DNA of 64,000 nt, from positions 19,259,243 through 19,323,242 of the forward strand of contig CM046836.1 of assembly GCA_025618425.1 (NCBI GenBank), in the 5' to 3' direction. The stretch comes from Heliocidaris tuberculata. Taxonomy: Eukaryota; Echinodermata; Echinoidea; Camarodonta; Echinometridae. Below the pieces are notes generated by a model. It did not search any database. It was not told where the DNA came from and was given only the letters and a program-made list of their open reading frames with translations. Positions 43,301 through 50,050 of the stretch are shown piece after piece. The position numbers and the translations under genes are program-made. Numbering within the stretch: position 1 is the first letter of the stretch; each line of letters opens with the position of its first letter.

Positions 43301-46300
43301 TTCCAGTCTCATGTACTTGGTCATAGGAACATGGAAGAGAGACATGGCGGACACCTTGTTGCATTCCGCCCGCACCTTGTTGACAGCAAAGATGGCCTCC
43401 TCCCGGGTGAGGAGAGAGTTGAAGGCAAAGTTGTCGTACTGCTCGTCAAACGGGTAGGTAGGGACATCAGGGCACATACCTAGAATACATGAAGTAGGAG
43501 AAACAGGATAAAGTGGTTACATCATACAGTGCTTAATACCAATATTTCAAAGCATTGTAGAGAATTATTATCCTGGCTTTGGCCAAGCTGTCATAAGGCA
43601 CTCAAGCATTTACAGAATTCATCCCAACGACATATCCATTTTACTATATACCAGGGTACAACATGGCAAGTGTAGGGGAGACTTGCCTAAGGACACATTC
43701 ATAGATCAAATGAAGAAAAAAAAAATCTTTAAGGAATTACACATTTGATAAAACATTACCAAATCAAATTCTTACCGGTCTCTGGAATTTCCTCTACCAC
43801 AGGATCTGGTAATGTGACAAAAGCATACGTGTCAGGACTTTTGGCGACTATCCTGTCAAACGTGATTCTGTTCATTGTTCTGCAGAATTCAATGTTGACC
43901 TCTTTCTCCAGTGTGTGAACGTAGTCATCAAGGCTGTTTAGACAACACAATGGAAGATAAAAATTAAAAATAAATACATATAAATAAATAAAATGAATAA
44001 ATTTTAATACTGTCACATAAGTCAAATACAATGAATCATTATGCAGGATTGAATACTGACCATTTACCACAGGATGTAAACAGAAACACCAGGGCTGTTC
44101 ACATAAGGGAGGGGGGTGGAGCATCATGAGGTTAATTCATCATTTGCTGGAGTGTATCTTACAGTCTCAGAGATTTTAATATTGGGACATTTCTCCAGAC
44201 TGAACAAATTTATCAACGCTGAATGAATAGAATGTGTGAAAAATTATAATAGTATGATATTAAGTCCAAGTGGCATAATGATCTATTCATTCAAGATATC
44301 AATAGGTCACCTAGCCTTAGGACAGATTCAAAGATGGTTCTTTTGATCATTCTTCATAAGTTAGCTTTTCTTGTATACTGACTTTGCAATATACGTGTAT
44401 ATTCACTGTTAAAAAGCACCTAAATTTGTGAGAATTCCACAATCCTAAATTTAAAAACAACCCAAACACTTTAGACAGGTAAACTTCATTGTCTTTATAC
44501 CCACCTTTTAGCCTTTGCCAATGAAGGAGCACCCGTTGCCCACTCTACCATACGTCTGAGGCTCTCAGGGTCTAGTTCACCTACACCTTCCATGGGCATG
44601 AAGTCAACATAGAGGTTGTACCTGAAATCATCATTACACATAAAAGTTTGTATTAATGACGATGTATATAATATGTACCAGTATACAGCAGATGGAAGAT
44701 ATAGGAATATACAGCTAACCTCATTCTTTGTGAATGCAATATATGGAATTTTACAGGAAATCTGTCCAGTCTCCTGTGTAGATGACATAAACACTACAGG
44801 AATATATTTTTGAAGATTTCTCACAAACACACATCATTTTCATGTTTACATTTAACTGAGTCCCACTTGTGGGGACTCTGTTATTTTTCTCTTTTTAATT
44901 TTTTTTTTGGTCATTATTTTGTTTTGCTTTCTTCTCTTTTTAACACTATGCTGCATGTTTTGGGGATGTATTAGCTTTTCATAGCACTCATGTCTGTCCA
45001 ACTGCAATGCTCCTGGTACTCCAATAAAAGCCTGACCCGACTTGGATGAGGTTTCCTTTTCACTGTGGAAGGTAAGACATGAAAAGGAAACTATTCCTGT
45101 CATTGTCACCTCCTTATTTCTCAGCCATCCATCAGTTTGACAGAACCACGTAACAAAAGAATTATAACTTGAATAAGACTTGAATTTATACTGTCTAAAA
45201 TATATTTCTTGCTACATGTTTCAGACTGTAACAAACCATAAACTAACAGATAGAAAGAACCTCACCTAAGCAGTGCTTCTGTATGTTGTCTGAGATGAAA
45301 TGCTTTGCCTACAGCCATAGCAAAGTTGGTCGGATCTTCAGCAGCAAACATCAGGCGGATCCTTGGAACCCAGTACTGACCAGGAGACAGGACTGAGTAT
45401 TGATGAAAGACAATCAGCCAGAGAAAATTAATGACACATTCTAGACTATTCAGAAAAGAAGCCAATTTCAATTAACTATTCAAAGTTTTTCATTACAGAG
45501 GTACAGCCTCACAAGGAACATACTCGAAGTAAACAAACTGACCAGATAGCACTATAAACTATACATCATAAGAATGCCCTAATAAAGGTCTTTTATTCTT
45601 TTTCATGATTCTTTATATCCTATCTATATGTTTGCAAAGGCAAATTAAATAACAGTCAATAAAACAAAATTTTCACCTTGATGCTTATTTAGGACACATT
45701 TAATAAATCTTCGAAATTGTAATAAGATATCGCATTGGTCTACAAAGTGGAAACATGAGAGGTTCATCAAATGACTTCCTACAATAGACCGCTTCTGTAA
45801 TGTATACAAATTTATGCACTTTTCTTCTCAGAGCACCTAGTAATGAGCTACATGTATTCCAGTAACCTGCTTTTTATATATGAGTCTCAATGCTTAGAAT
45901 CCAGTTTGCATACATTACTTGTTGCTATGTCCTGCAAACCTCGGACAAACTTTCAGGTTGTCAAGAACAACCTTTGATTAAAAGTTATTCATAAAATTTG
46001 AATACATTACAGAACCAGTCTATTGATTACCCTACAAAACAGTGTAAATACTTTATACATTATGTATGAACGTGATGGTACTTGGAAAATGCCGAAAGCT
46101 GTTATAAACTACTGGGAAAATGTTCTTCACCCACTGAAGATCACTTTTTACTGAATGCATTTAAAAAGTTGGTCTCTGCAAAGTCTTATTCTCCAATGTT
46201 TTCTTCATAATAAGTAGGGATGTAGTCATGTTGAAACCCCATCGAGGCTAAATATCAGCTGCAACTGATAGTCCCTCTTGGGCTAACACGAGGTGATTTT

Positions 46301-48888
46301 TTTTCTTTCTTCAGCCCTACCTTTGCCATTGTTGCCTCCATCAACTACTACATTGCCTTGTTTGTCTAAGATACGGCCATTCAGATCTGTCTTCTGTACC
46401 AGGTACAGCTGGGTCTCCGGGTTAAAGGACAACATGCCTACATCAAACCATTCATACTCGATACTGGGATCTTTAGGGTCTACTGCAATGAGAAAAGCAG
46501 AAGAAAAAAAAAATCAAAAGTTGATCTTCTTCACTACTGCTACTCTATTCTTCTCTATGATTGTTGACATTTTTCAGGGGATATTGATTTATGTAACAAT
46601 ACAACTGTGAAGTGTACAAACCATTTTCATAGTAACTTCATATATTTCTTAACTGAGCTATACATTCTGACTTTATTCAAAATTGAAATGTGTTGAATTG
46701 AAAAGAACTGAAAGTGTATAAATCACCTTTTGCCACTCCTACGAATCTCACCCTACCACAAGTAGGCCTATTTAGTATTAAGATTTTCTGCCAGGATCCC
46801 TCTAAATAAAACATTTAATCAGCAGTATTTCCCTTTATTTTTGGAAATGTAATACCCATTTTTCAAGAATTATATGAACACTTGAAGAAAAAGCCCTAAA
46901 ATAAATCTAAAACATTGACTGCATGTTACCAAAACATGGCTAACAAACAATCACACAATAAAATAAATAGAAATCGTTCTCTTACATTCCTCAGGTGAGT
47001 CCCAAGCAGGAAGAAGAGCCCTCCCTGGTATGGGCTTCCTGCAGCCATTGTCCTGTCCCAGCTGAAGCCACTCCTCAGGGGTTCTGCAGTCAAACTCCAT
47101 ATCAGTGAAGATATCTAGGGGCAGGAAGGGTGGGAAAGGAGCTGGATCGGAGCCTCCAGCCCCGTTGAGCTTCACCGCCAGGTTGCCCTGAATCTGTTTG
47201 GGCATCAGCTCGCTGGTCTCGGCCCCGACCTGTTCCAGCAGCTGTTCCAGATCTTGGCTCTGGTAGTCTCGCTTCCGTCGTTCGATCTCTATCTTTCGAG
47301 GGCAGCGGCCTGGTGGCACAAAGTACGGTAACTGCACTTTGGGTTTGAATGATTTCTCTGGGAAGTCCTGAAATTTTCAAAGGAAATAACACTTAGTAAT
47401 GATCATGATAGACTTAATTTAAAACTTATCGGCTTCTCAAATAAAATTCAAAAATTGTCTATCCTTTAACACTAGCATAGGTAGTAATACAACATATGGA
47501 GAAAAAAAATTGACTATAGGATTGAGGTAATTAGAGGATTAATGCAAATTAATTCAAGGTGACTATTAGAGCAGTGTCAGGTTGTCTTGTAATACCATGT
47601 CAATTTTTTATTCTAAATTTTCATCTTCACTTGATGGTTATGTACATTTACATTTGAAATGACATATGTTTAGCACAGATTTTAAAAACACTGCAAAAAA
47701 TTACGTCATCCACAGTCGTACAATACTACAGATGTCATGAGCAAATAATAACAAGCAAGAAAGTATTTTTATAATGGTAACTTACAGACTTTGCCAAGAT
47801 TTCACTAGTTGGTCCATAAACTTGCTGTTCCATCTCCTTGGCGTACTCTTCTTGTGCTTGAGGACCAGTAAAGGTTGTGACCTTTGGTGTGTGCTGATCC
47901 TTGGCAACATTCCACAAGACATCATGTTGTGTTGGGGCCCCGCTGAGAACATTCTGAAATTTTAAGGAGAGGAATAATCAATACAAAAAACTGTGGTAGG
48001 GTGACATGATTAACATTTTTAAAAAGATAGATGTATTGTATTTCGTACTATTGACCAAATCACTCATCAATATTAGATAAGATACCTTCATTGACATTTA
48101 ATATTCAAAAGATAACAGTGATCATCCTCCAGGCCAGCACAAACATTGATTCATTCACAACAATTTTTTTTTTTAAATCTTCTTATACTGTTGAATTTCT
48201 CATCCTGTTGAATACGAAGCCTAAATAACTTGGGCGAAAACGATTAAAATGTCTGTTGGATGAAAAGAAATCCATGTCTAACAGATTAATCTGACTGTAC
48301 ATGTATGTCAGCAAGTATACAATGGCCTTTCAATCAATTCACGAAAACTTACAGGGACTGGATAAGATGTCTGTCTTCTCCTTTATGTAAGGGCTCTGCA
48401 TTTCATTCATACATGTACCTCAATATTTTAAGACACCCTTAGAAAAAATTACAGTTTGAGAAGATTGTAGTACAGTGAAATCTGCTAAATACTAACCACC
48501 TGCATAGAAAGAGCACCTGTCTATAGTCTGTCTATAGAGACCACATTTTATTACTATTATTTGTTTTGTTTGTTTCCTTTGACCAGAATTTCCAATTAAA
48601 CATGCATCAAAAGAACCAAACATAAAGACCATCTGCCTATAAAGACAACTTTCATGTCTCCCTTAAATAGCCTTTATGGAGACGTTTCACTGTATTACCA
48701 AGAACAAAAAATGTTCTTACCCCAACTCTCTTGGGTCCATCCCCACTGACTACATCTGAGTAGTAGCCCCTCTGTTTTATCTCTGGATACTTGGGCTTAT
48801 TGTCTATCTGGATAGGTGGTAACTGTGTTCTGTTTGCAGAGAAAGGCCTCCCGCCATCCCTGCTCCTCAGGGAATTTCTGGAACTCAT
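526..48888 (-). CDS. DNAH1: Axonemal dynein heavy chain 1 (inner arm), 57 coding exons, 3'-incomplete
   Basis: This is the force-generating heavy chain of an axonemal inner-arm dynein, an AAA+ ATPase motor that walks on doublet microtubules in cilia and sperm flagella. I joined 57 exons by GT/AG borders; all phases agree and give 3239 residues. Vertebrate DNAH1 is about 4270 residues, so AAA5/6 and the C-terminal domain lie beyond the left edge. Identity to DNAH1 rather than other DNAH paralogues rests on the family-specific N terminus (KQRGYYSD, then [10 protein letters not shown] and FDCRTPEEW) and close co-linear matching through the tail, from my memory of the vertebrate protein. The start codon at 48888 follows an AG acceptor by 8 nt and has A at -3. 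Exon coordinates and motifs are given in the segment entries. All four nucleotide-binding loops look intact. The ORF has no in-frame stop in any exon. Confidence 0.93.
1072..1150 (+). mobile_element. tRNA-derived SINE fragment (tRNA-Thr-like)
   Basis: An A-box-like AGCTCAGTGGTAGAACAG, an anticodon-loop-like CTTGTAA (TGT) and a degraded B box GGTTCCAAAAC occur at tRNA spacing. The acceptor arms do not pair and the B box deviates from GGTTCGAAnCC, so this is a SINE head, not a working tRNA gene. Confidence 0.55.
2703..6927 (-). CDS. DNAH1: DNAH1 exons 49-54: stalk coiled coil and microtubule-binding domain (residues 2717-3063)
   Basis: Exons: 6736-6927, 5960-6079, 5270-5446, 4489-4680, 3712-3879, 2703-2894. 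Exons 49-51 form coiled-coil helix 1, ending in the conserved [20 protein letters not shown] with NDVVE. Exons 52-53 hold the microtubule-binding tip, with [18 protein letters not shown], the GTKVDDYW block and [10 protein letters not shown]. Exon 54 is helix 2 ([21 protein letters not shown]), rich in charged heptads. The stalk passes the nucleotide state of the ring to the microtubule site. The end of exon 51 is duplicated 202 bp further along the transcript at 5068-5121. There the last 13 codons differ only at synonymous third positions. Confidence 0.94.
3000..3160. repeat. Possible degraded TTCGCG-word MITE
   Basis: Repeated GAAACTTTCACG, GAAACTTTTCGCG and GAAACTTTCGCGAAT words resemble the family at 58981-59226. 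Clear ends are not visible. It is in the intron between DNAH1 exons 53 and 54. Confidence 0.3.
3263..3445. repeat. GA-rich microsatellite tract
   Basis: GAGAGA and AGAGAAAG variants over ~180 bp in the intron between DNAH1 exons 53 and 54. Confidence 0.85.
5041..5121 (-). pseudogene. Partial tandem copy of the DNAH1 exon 51 3' end with its donor
   Basis: Intron sequence plus ~54 nt of exon end (5068-5121) match 5240-5325, 202 bp away. The copied end encodes [13 protein letters not shown] as in the true exon, followed by the same GTTAGTTT donor. Seven of those 13 codons differ, all synonymously. Further 5' the match decays (Leu to His, Asp to Cys). It is probably not spliced in. Confidence 0.75.
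7421..7478 (-). pseudogene. Partial tandem copy of the DNAH1 exon 48 3' end with its donor
   Basis: It matches 7586-7643 and keeps the GTAGGTAT donor. It encodes [11 protein letters not shown] and then a TAA stop where exon 48 has Glu, so it is dead as coding sequence. Confidence 0.8.
7586..11071 (-). CDS. DNAH1: DNAH1 exons 44-48: AAA4 (residues ~2390-2716)
   Basis: Exons: 10806-11071, 9857-10053, 9202-9337, 8375-8583, 7586-7757. The P-loop reads GVGGSGRQ at 2528-2535, with Arg in place of the usual Lys. This Arg is normal for AAA4 of axonemal dyneins and is not a defect. [10 protein letters not shown] and FLFSDTQ (exon 46), then [11 protein letters not shown] (exon 47), are standard AAA4 landmarks. 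Exon 48 carries [20 protein letters not shown] and [10 protein letters not shown], which lead into the stalk. A truncated copy of the exon 48 end with its donor lies at 7421-7478 and contains an in-frame stop. The intron between exons 44 and 45 holds a CAGGG-ended element at 10087-10326. Confidence 0.94.
10087..10326. mobile_element. CAGGG-ended (hAT-like) MITE, copy 1
   Basis: It begins CAGGGTTCCCAC and ends GTGGGAACCCTG. Inside are CCATGGCCACACATGGCC and repeated CCATGACTTTCCATGACTTT words. CAGGG/CCCTG ends recall hAT elements; a clean 8-bp target duplication is not evident. Confidence 0.55.
11226..11374. mobile_element. Hairpin MITE of a related family
   Basis: The ends AGGGCCATGTTTCATAAAAC and GTTTTATGAAACAGGGTCC are inverted. 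The loop holds TTGATTGGCTTAGAGCAAA, the inverse of the CTCAGCCAATCA word in the 144-bp family, so the two families are probably related. Confidence 0.6.
11883..19615 (-). CDS. DNAH1: DNAH1 exons 37-43: AAA2/AAA3 loop and AAA3 (residues 2038-~2389)
   Basis: Exons: 19457-19615, 18884-19000, 15219-15359, 14256-14416, 13574-13731, 12945-13118, 11883-12029. AAA3 is a regulatory ATPase that gates the AAA1 cycle. Exon 38 encodes a short acidic, poorly conserved loop (DDDEDEE). Walker A is GDTGTGKT at 2181-2188 in exon 40; Walker B lies in [11 protein letters not shown] (Asp 2248-2249) in exon 41. The conserved [21 protein letters not shown] follows in exon 42, then [23 protein letters not shown] across exons 43/44. 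The intron between exons 38 and 39 (15360-18883, 3.5 kb) is the largest between coding exons and holds an imperfect GTCTC-type minisatellite. The other introns carry CT- and ATC-rich simple repeats. Confidence 0.93.
13160..13545. repeat. ATC/ATT-rich microsatellite tract
   Basis: Long runs of CATCAT and variants (ATTATC, ACCATC) over ~385 bp in the intron between DNAH1 exons 41 and 42. His-, Ser- and Met-rich frames are artefacts. Confidence 0.9.
14580..15150. repeat. CT-rich tract containing a ~200-bp tandem duplication
   Basis: Pyrimidine-rich sequence in which CTCCTCTACTCCCCTTTCTC ... CCTCTTTTGTCTCCTCTT occurs twice, near 14800 and near 15001, each with a C run. It lies in the intron between DNAH1 exons 39 and 40. 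Confidence 0.8.
17270..17890. repeat. Degenerate minisatellite of GGTCT...GACCAAT...GTCAGG units
   Basis: Imperfect units of roughly 55-70 bp recur through the stretch, with words like TTTGGTCT, GAGACCAAT, TTAGTCAGGATTTTGGTCTC and CCAGGT. It lies in the 3.5-kb DNAH1 intron between exons 38 and 39. No coding frame. Confidence 0.6.
19089..19312. repeat. CT microsatellite followed by ATC repeats
   Basis: CTCTCT run at 19104-19192 and a (CATCAT)n run at 19259-19312, in the intron between DNAH1 exons 37 and 38. Confidence 0.9.
19361..19400 (-). pseudogene. Short copy of the DNAH1 exon 37 3' end with its donor
   Basis: It encodes [11 protein letters not shown] just before GTAAGC, against [11 protein letters not shown] before GTAAGT in the true exon 96 bp away. 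A TAA lies in frame upstream, with no acceptor between, so it cannot be a complete exon. Confidence 0.55.
20734..20745 (-). CDS. DNAH1: DNAH1 exon 36: in-frame 12-nt microexon (Asp-Lys-Asp-Ala)
   Basis: A 12-nt exon reading GATAAAGATGCT lies alone in the 2.2-kb gap between exons 35 and 37. It is preceded by a pyrimidine run ending TTTTTTTTAG and followed by the donor GTAAGTG, both near-consensus. It is phase 0 on both sides, so inclusion adds four residues (DKDA) between PFVPRE and [10 protein letters not shown] without changing frame. Skipping it gives the same spacing as I recall for vertebrate DNAH1 in this loop between AAA2 and AAA3, so it is probably optional. What I see is the splice-site quality and phase; use of the exon is inferred. 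It could still be chance. Confidence 0.6.
21390..21800. mobile_element. TTAA-flanked MITE, copy 1 (~410 bp)
   Basis: It starts TTAACCCTTTCAGGACAG and ends TGTCTTGAAAGGGTTAA, with shared inner blocks (AATTATTTAAGGGCTAAATT, GAGCCAAACCACAAAATGTG). It lies in the DNAH1 intron only ~30 bp beyond the exon 35 donor. Confidence 0.75.
21832..25963 (-). CDS. DNAH1: DNAH1 exons 30-35: AAA2 (residues 1725-2033)
   Basis: Exons: 25857-25963, 25257-25428, 23757-23911, 23140-23317, 22572-22766, 21832-21951. AAA2 binds nucleotide and supplies residues in trans to the AAA1 site. Walker A is GPAGSGKT at 1809-1816. The signature [17 protein letters not shown] follows in exon 33, and the conserved [18 protein letters not shown] in exon 34 carries the arginine typical of this module. 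Vertebrate DNAH1 has Ser-Thr-Cys-Tyr after the P-loop; here the splice gives Thr-Met-Cys-Tyr. The first 36 nt of exon 30 and its acceptor are duplicated 74 bp upstream in the transcript (26002-26037). The intron between exons 31 and 32 contains two adjoining TTAA-bordered elements. Confidence 0.94.
23965..24380. mobile_element. TTAA-flanked MITE, copy 2 (~410 bp)
   Basis: It begins TTAACCCTTTCAGGACA and ends with the inverted TGTCTCGAAAGGGTTAA. It is closely similar along its length to the copy at 21390-21800. It has no coding frame. TTAA plus CCCTTT termini suggest mobilisation by a piggyBac-type transposase. Confidence 0.75.
24381..24878. mobile_element. TTAA-flanked palindromic MITE (~500 bp)
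   Basis: The ends are inverted copies AGGG(G)AAGTTCACCC, followed by long paired arms (ACTTGAGTTTAAA, AATAAAGAAAAATATTGGCGAA, GTGACGTCACATGCGAGCAGCT). TTAA is present at both ends (24377-24380 and 24879-24882), as for piggyBac-type target duplication. It has no coding frame. It sits in the DNAH1 intron between exons 31 and 32 and directly abuts the element at 23965-24380. Confidence 0.7.
25928..26078 (-). repeat. 74-bp tandem duplication including the DNAH1 exon 30 acceptor
   Basis: 25928-26001 and 26002-26078 are nearly identical. The second copy carries the first 36 nt of exon 30 plus its TCTAG acceptor, placing an extra acceptor upstream in the transcript. Splicing to it would shift the frame (74 is not a multiple of 3) and bring an early stop. 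Confidence 0.85.
26201..31178 (-). CDS. DNAH1: DNAH1 exons 25-29: AAA1, main ATPase site (residues ~1471-1724)
   Basis: Exons: 30974-31178, 28329-28532, 27664-27777, 26889-27038, 26201-26287. AAA1 is the catalytic module whose ATP hydrolysis drives movement. The Walker A motif GPAGTGKT sits at residues 1528-1535 at the end of exon 25. Walker B is in exon 26 within WACFDEFNR (about 1577-1584). The sensor region [18 protein letters not shown] closes exon 27. All key residues (Lys and Thr of the P-loop, Asp-Glu of Walker B, Asn of sensor I) are present, so the site should be active. The intron after exon 25 is 2.4 kb. It contains three tandem ~490-bp units and a gag-like relic that runs antisense to this gene. 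Confidence 0.95.
26441..26593. repeat. Short minisatellite, ~25-30-bp units
   Basis: At least five units of the form GATAAACCATTACCAATAACTGTT, with variants. The apparent open frame across it is an artefact. Confidence 0.8.
27960..28160 (-). mobile_element. Possible Penelope-like or related retroelement 3' fragment
   Basis: The minus strand has GATCAGAGCATACTGATCG, then AAACGTCGAG, and nested palindromes (GAGCTCTTAGCGGAGCTC; AGCCCTTTTCAGGGCT). The CGAAACGTCGAG word with short hairpins recurs at the ends of Penelope-like elements. The match is short and identification tentative. Confidence 0.3.
28702..30125 (+). repeat. Three tandem copies of a ~440-490-bp unit (LTR or leader-like)
   Basis: The units start at about 28702, 29142 and 29634, each opening (A)AAGG(G)CCATTAC and running through ACAAACATGGGCGT, GCTATTTGCATATGT, GTGTGTCAC and TGGATGCTTGTCAACTCTG to CTTCAGTGAAAGAACTGG. 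Unit 1 is shorter, lacking ~50 bp around 29050 that units 2 and 3 share. Unit 3 runs directly into the gag-like stretch at 30130-30750. The array is antisense to DNAH1 in the intron between exons 25 and 26. Confidence 0.8.
30130..30755 (+). mobile_element. Gag-like relic of an LTR retrotransposon (BEL/Pao-like)
   Basis: One frame (about 30184-30528) encodes a charged helical segment with [21 protein letters not shown] second (30562-30750) carries [16 protein letters not shown], resembling the start of the gag core (DUF1759-type) of BEL/Pao elements. A stop separates the two, and a second stop ends the core early. No protease or polymerase follows, so it is a broken, truncated copy. Family assignment is from memory of the motif. 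Confidence 0.5.
31534..31725. mobile_element. ACAGTGAA-ended MITE, copy 1
   Basis: The ends are ACAGTGAACCCTTTCATAAAG and an inverted TTCACCGTG. It is of a Tc1/mariner-like MITE family also present at 48472-48694 and 61972-62150. Confidence 0.5.
31770..37218 (-). CDS. DNAH1: DNAH1 exons 17-24: linker region (residues 958-~1471)
   Basis: Exons: 37020-37218, 36287-36540, 35821-36033, 34726-34890, 34133-34360, 33707-33886, 32865-33002, 31770-31933. This is the linker (DHC_N2), the lever element that swings across the AAA ring during the power stroke. Diagnostic strings are [93 protein letters not shown] and [14 protein letters not shown], all very strongly conserved in dynein heavy chains. Exon 22 has a decayed partial copy 155 bp further along the transcript (33552-33642). 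The intron between exons 19 and 20 carries a three-unit ~146-bp tandem repeat plus CGGA/CA microsatellites. Confidence 0.93.
32346..32489. mobile_element. 144-bp hairpin MITE, copy 1
   Basis: The ends are CCAGGGGAGCGTTTCATCAA and its inverse. Nearly the whole element folds (TTGTCAGTGATTTTTAC pairs with GTAAAAATCACTGACAA). A same-length copy is at 37953-38096. It lies in the DNAH1 intron between exons 23 and 24. Confidence 0.8.
32486..32605. mobile_element. CAGGG-ended (hAT-like) MITE, copy 2, shortened
   Basis: It shares GTTCCCACAGAAGTTTGAGAA, ATGGAAGGCT, CCACACATGGCC and AATTTCCATAACTTT with the copy at 10087-10326 and ends ACCCTGG. It overlaps the end of the 144-bp hairpin by a few bases. 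Confidence 0.5.
33552..33642 (-). pseudogene. Partial tandem copy of the DNAH1 exon 22 3' half with its donor
   Basis: It is about 82% identical by eye to 33707-33797. It encodes [20 protein letters not shown] and onward to GQYPK with no stop, then the donor GTATGT. The only nearby AG has a purine-rich upstream tract and the wrong phase after exon 21 or 22, so use as an exon is unlikely. Confidence 0.75.
35179..35617. repeat. Three tandem ~146-bp units
   Basis: Units begin near 35179, 35325 and 35471 with TTTTGAATAAATTTGCAT and share AGAAGTTTGGAAGCCC and CCCTATCAGATAAAACAAT. The third unit is the most diverged. They are followed by (CGGA)n and (CA)n runs at 35630-35697, all in the intron between DNAH1 exons 19 and 20. 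Confidence 0.8.
35630..35697. repeat. CGGA then CA/CG microsatellite
   Basis: About four or five (GACG/CGGA) units followed by CACACA with CG variants. Confidence 0.9.
37743..42646 (-). CDS. DNAH1: DNAH1 exons 9-16: dynein tail (residues 500-957)
   Basis: Exons in transcript order: 42479-42646, 41535-41668, 40935-41085, 40269-40462, 39505-39730, 38855-39057, 38381-38522, 37743-37898. This segment is the helical-bundle tail (DHC N-terminal region). Recognisable DNAH1 blocks are [56 protein letters not shown] and [18 protein letters not shown]. Exon 16 encodes [20 protein letters not shown]. Borders are canonical: AC just left and CT just right of each exon on the plus strand. Phases between exons fit throughout (0, 2, 0, 2, 0, 2, 0, 0). 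The intron left of exon 9 (41669-42478) holds an AGAG/ACAG-rich simple repeat near 42115-42260. Confidence 0.9.
37953..38096. mobile_element. 144-bp hairpin MITE, copy 2
   Basis: Same length and ends (CCAGGGGAGC...GCTCCCCTGG) as the copy at 32346-32489, with only scattered differences. The loop keeps GCTCTCAGCCAATCAGATGC. It lies in the DNAH1 intron between exons 15 and 16. Confidence 0.8.
38578..38712. repeat. TTC and CT microsatellites
   Basis: TTCTTC, TTTCTTTC and CTCTCT runs between DNAH1 exons 14 and 15. Confidence 0.85.
40696..40800. repeat. ATG/ACA-rich microsatellite
   Basis: GATGATGAT run and variants in the intron between DNAH1 exons 11 and 12. Confidence 0.85.
43265..48888 (-). 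CDS. DNAH1: DNAH1 exons 1-8: start codon and N-terminal tail (residues 1-499)
   Basis: Exons in transcript order: 48721-48888 (coding part of an exon reaching 48896), 47786-47953, 46986-47367, 46321-46482, 45266-45392, 44505-44621, 43776-43933, 43265-43479. The extreme N terminus ([13 protein letters not shown]) is polar and basic and looks lineage-specific. Conserved DNAH1 stretches begin with [15 protein letters not shown] and continue through [35 protein letters not shown] and [15 protein letters not shown]. In this family the tail binds intermediate and light chains and anchors the arm to the A-tubule. Exon 3 (382 nt) is the longest exon in the window. Splice phases are 0,0,1,1,2,2,1,0. 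An alternative in-frame ATG at 48912 lies upstream of the acceptor and would be intronic. Confidence 0.9.
45784..46024. mobile_element. ~240-bp MITE with AATAGACC ends, copy 1
   Basis: It begins AATAGACCGCTTC and ends CCAGTCTATT. Internal shared words: TCCAGTTTGCATACATTAC and TTTCAGGTTGTCAAGAACAA. Related copies lie at 49564-49785 and 49798-50050. Confidence 0.65.
48472..48694. mobile_element. ACAGTGAA-ended MITE, copy 2
   Basis: It begins ACAGTGAAATCTGC and ends GTTTCACTGTA. The interior has TATAGAGACCAC and GCCTATAAAGACAAC, the family signature. It lies in the first intron between coding exons of DNAH1. Confidence 0.6.
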
Positions 48889-48973
48889 GGTTGGTCCTGG
48901 AAAATGGAACATTTTCTAAATATTAATGAAAATGGTAATTTCAAATGATCATCATCATCATCGTTTCAGGTCA

Positions 48974-49190
48974 TCACACTACTGTTTCCCAATGTCTAGC
49001 ACATCTAGGAGCCACGTTGTTAGCCACTGCCAGGTCCCTCTCGGTGCAAGTGTCATGCATCCTGTCACAGCTCAGTAGATGGAGCACAGTCTGGAGGCCC
49101 TGCGCTGCCCACACTCACAGTCTGCGGCAGTGTGGGTATTCAACAGTGTGAGATGTGGTAGCGGAAGTCGCAAGGTCTTGGAAAAACCTA
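48974..49190 (-). mobile_element. LINE reverse-transcriptase C-terminal fragment, frameshifted
   Basis: The minus strand encodes ADCECGQ, then, after a frame change, LQTVLHLLSCDRMHDTC and RDLAVANNVAPRCARHWE to a stop at 48974-48976. The CxCG...QT..HLL.C...DLA..N..A..C..HW pattern is the tail of a family of non-LTR retrotransposon polymerases. It is broken and 5'-truncated, in the first DNAH1 intron. Confidence 0.65.
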
Positions 49191-49563
49191 CAGGGACCCC
49201 TCCTATGGCCCCCATTTTAAAAGATCTCCATCACAGAAGTGCTATAGGGTTCAATTTGAATTCTGTTAAAAATTTCCACCAATAGATATACAAATCTGAG
49301 TTTGTTTTAGATGAGGGTGAATGAAAAAATGTGCTACCAGGATTCATTTTTCATGTTGTTCACTTTCTTCTTTTAGTCGAGTCAGGAACATTCCCACACC
49401 CAGAACAGGCTTTTAAAAGGAAAACTCATGTCTTGAGTCGCCTTTTGAAAATGAACGTCATAAACATTTTATAATAGCATGTCAAAACTTTAAACATTAC
49501 ATTTTCACACTCTGTTATACTAGAGTGAGATAAATTTAGACAAAATTCTTGACTACAGTCATG

Positions 49564-49785
49564 AATAGACCTGTCACAAAGTTATTCAAATTTATGGATG
49601 TTTCTTTCCTGGGAACCTAGTAACGAGGTATTCCATTAACCTGTTGTTAATGAATGAACTACAATACCTGGAATCCAGTTTGAATACATGTCCGACAAGC
49701 CTCTGACAAGCTTTCAGGTTGTCAAGAATAACCTTTGTTTTAAAAGTATGCATAAAATTTGAATATATTTGTGAGCAGGTCTATT
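49564..49785. mobile_element. ~240-bp MITE with AATAGACC ends, copy 2
   Basis: The ends AATAGACCTGTCACAAAG and GTGAGCAGGTCTATT are inverted. It shares GGAATCCAGTTTG and CTTTCAGGTTGTCAAGAA with the other copies. Confidence 0.65.
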
Positions 49786-49797
49786 AAACTAGAAAAT

Positions 49798-50050
49798 TCA
49801 TAGACGAAAAAATAAACTGGATCGGTAATATATTGGAATTTATGCACATTTCTTCTCTGAGCACTAGTGACAAGCTATTCCAGATCCATTAACCTGCTTT
49901 TTATAAATGAGCCTCAATGTTTGGAATCCAGTTTGCATACATTACTTGTTGCTATGTCTGGCAAGCCTACGGCAAGCTTTCAGGTTGTCAAGAACAACCT
50001 TTGTTTGAAAGGTATGTATAAAATATGAAACATTACAGAACTGGTCTATT
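49798..50050. mobile_element. ~240-bp MITE, copy 3, left end degraded
   Basis: It follows copy 2 almost directly, with the same interior (TTTATGCAC, CCTGCTTTTTATA, TCCAGTTTGCATACATTAC, CAAGAACAACCTTTG) and ends GAACTGGTCTATT. Confidence 0.6.

Noticed and set aside
48889..48912. Upstream in-frame ATG giving MFHFPGPT before the chosen start
   Set aside because: It lies on the intron side of a good AG acceptor at 48897-48898, so it would be spliced out.
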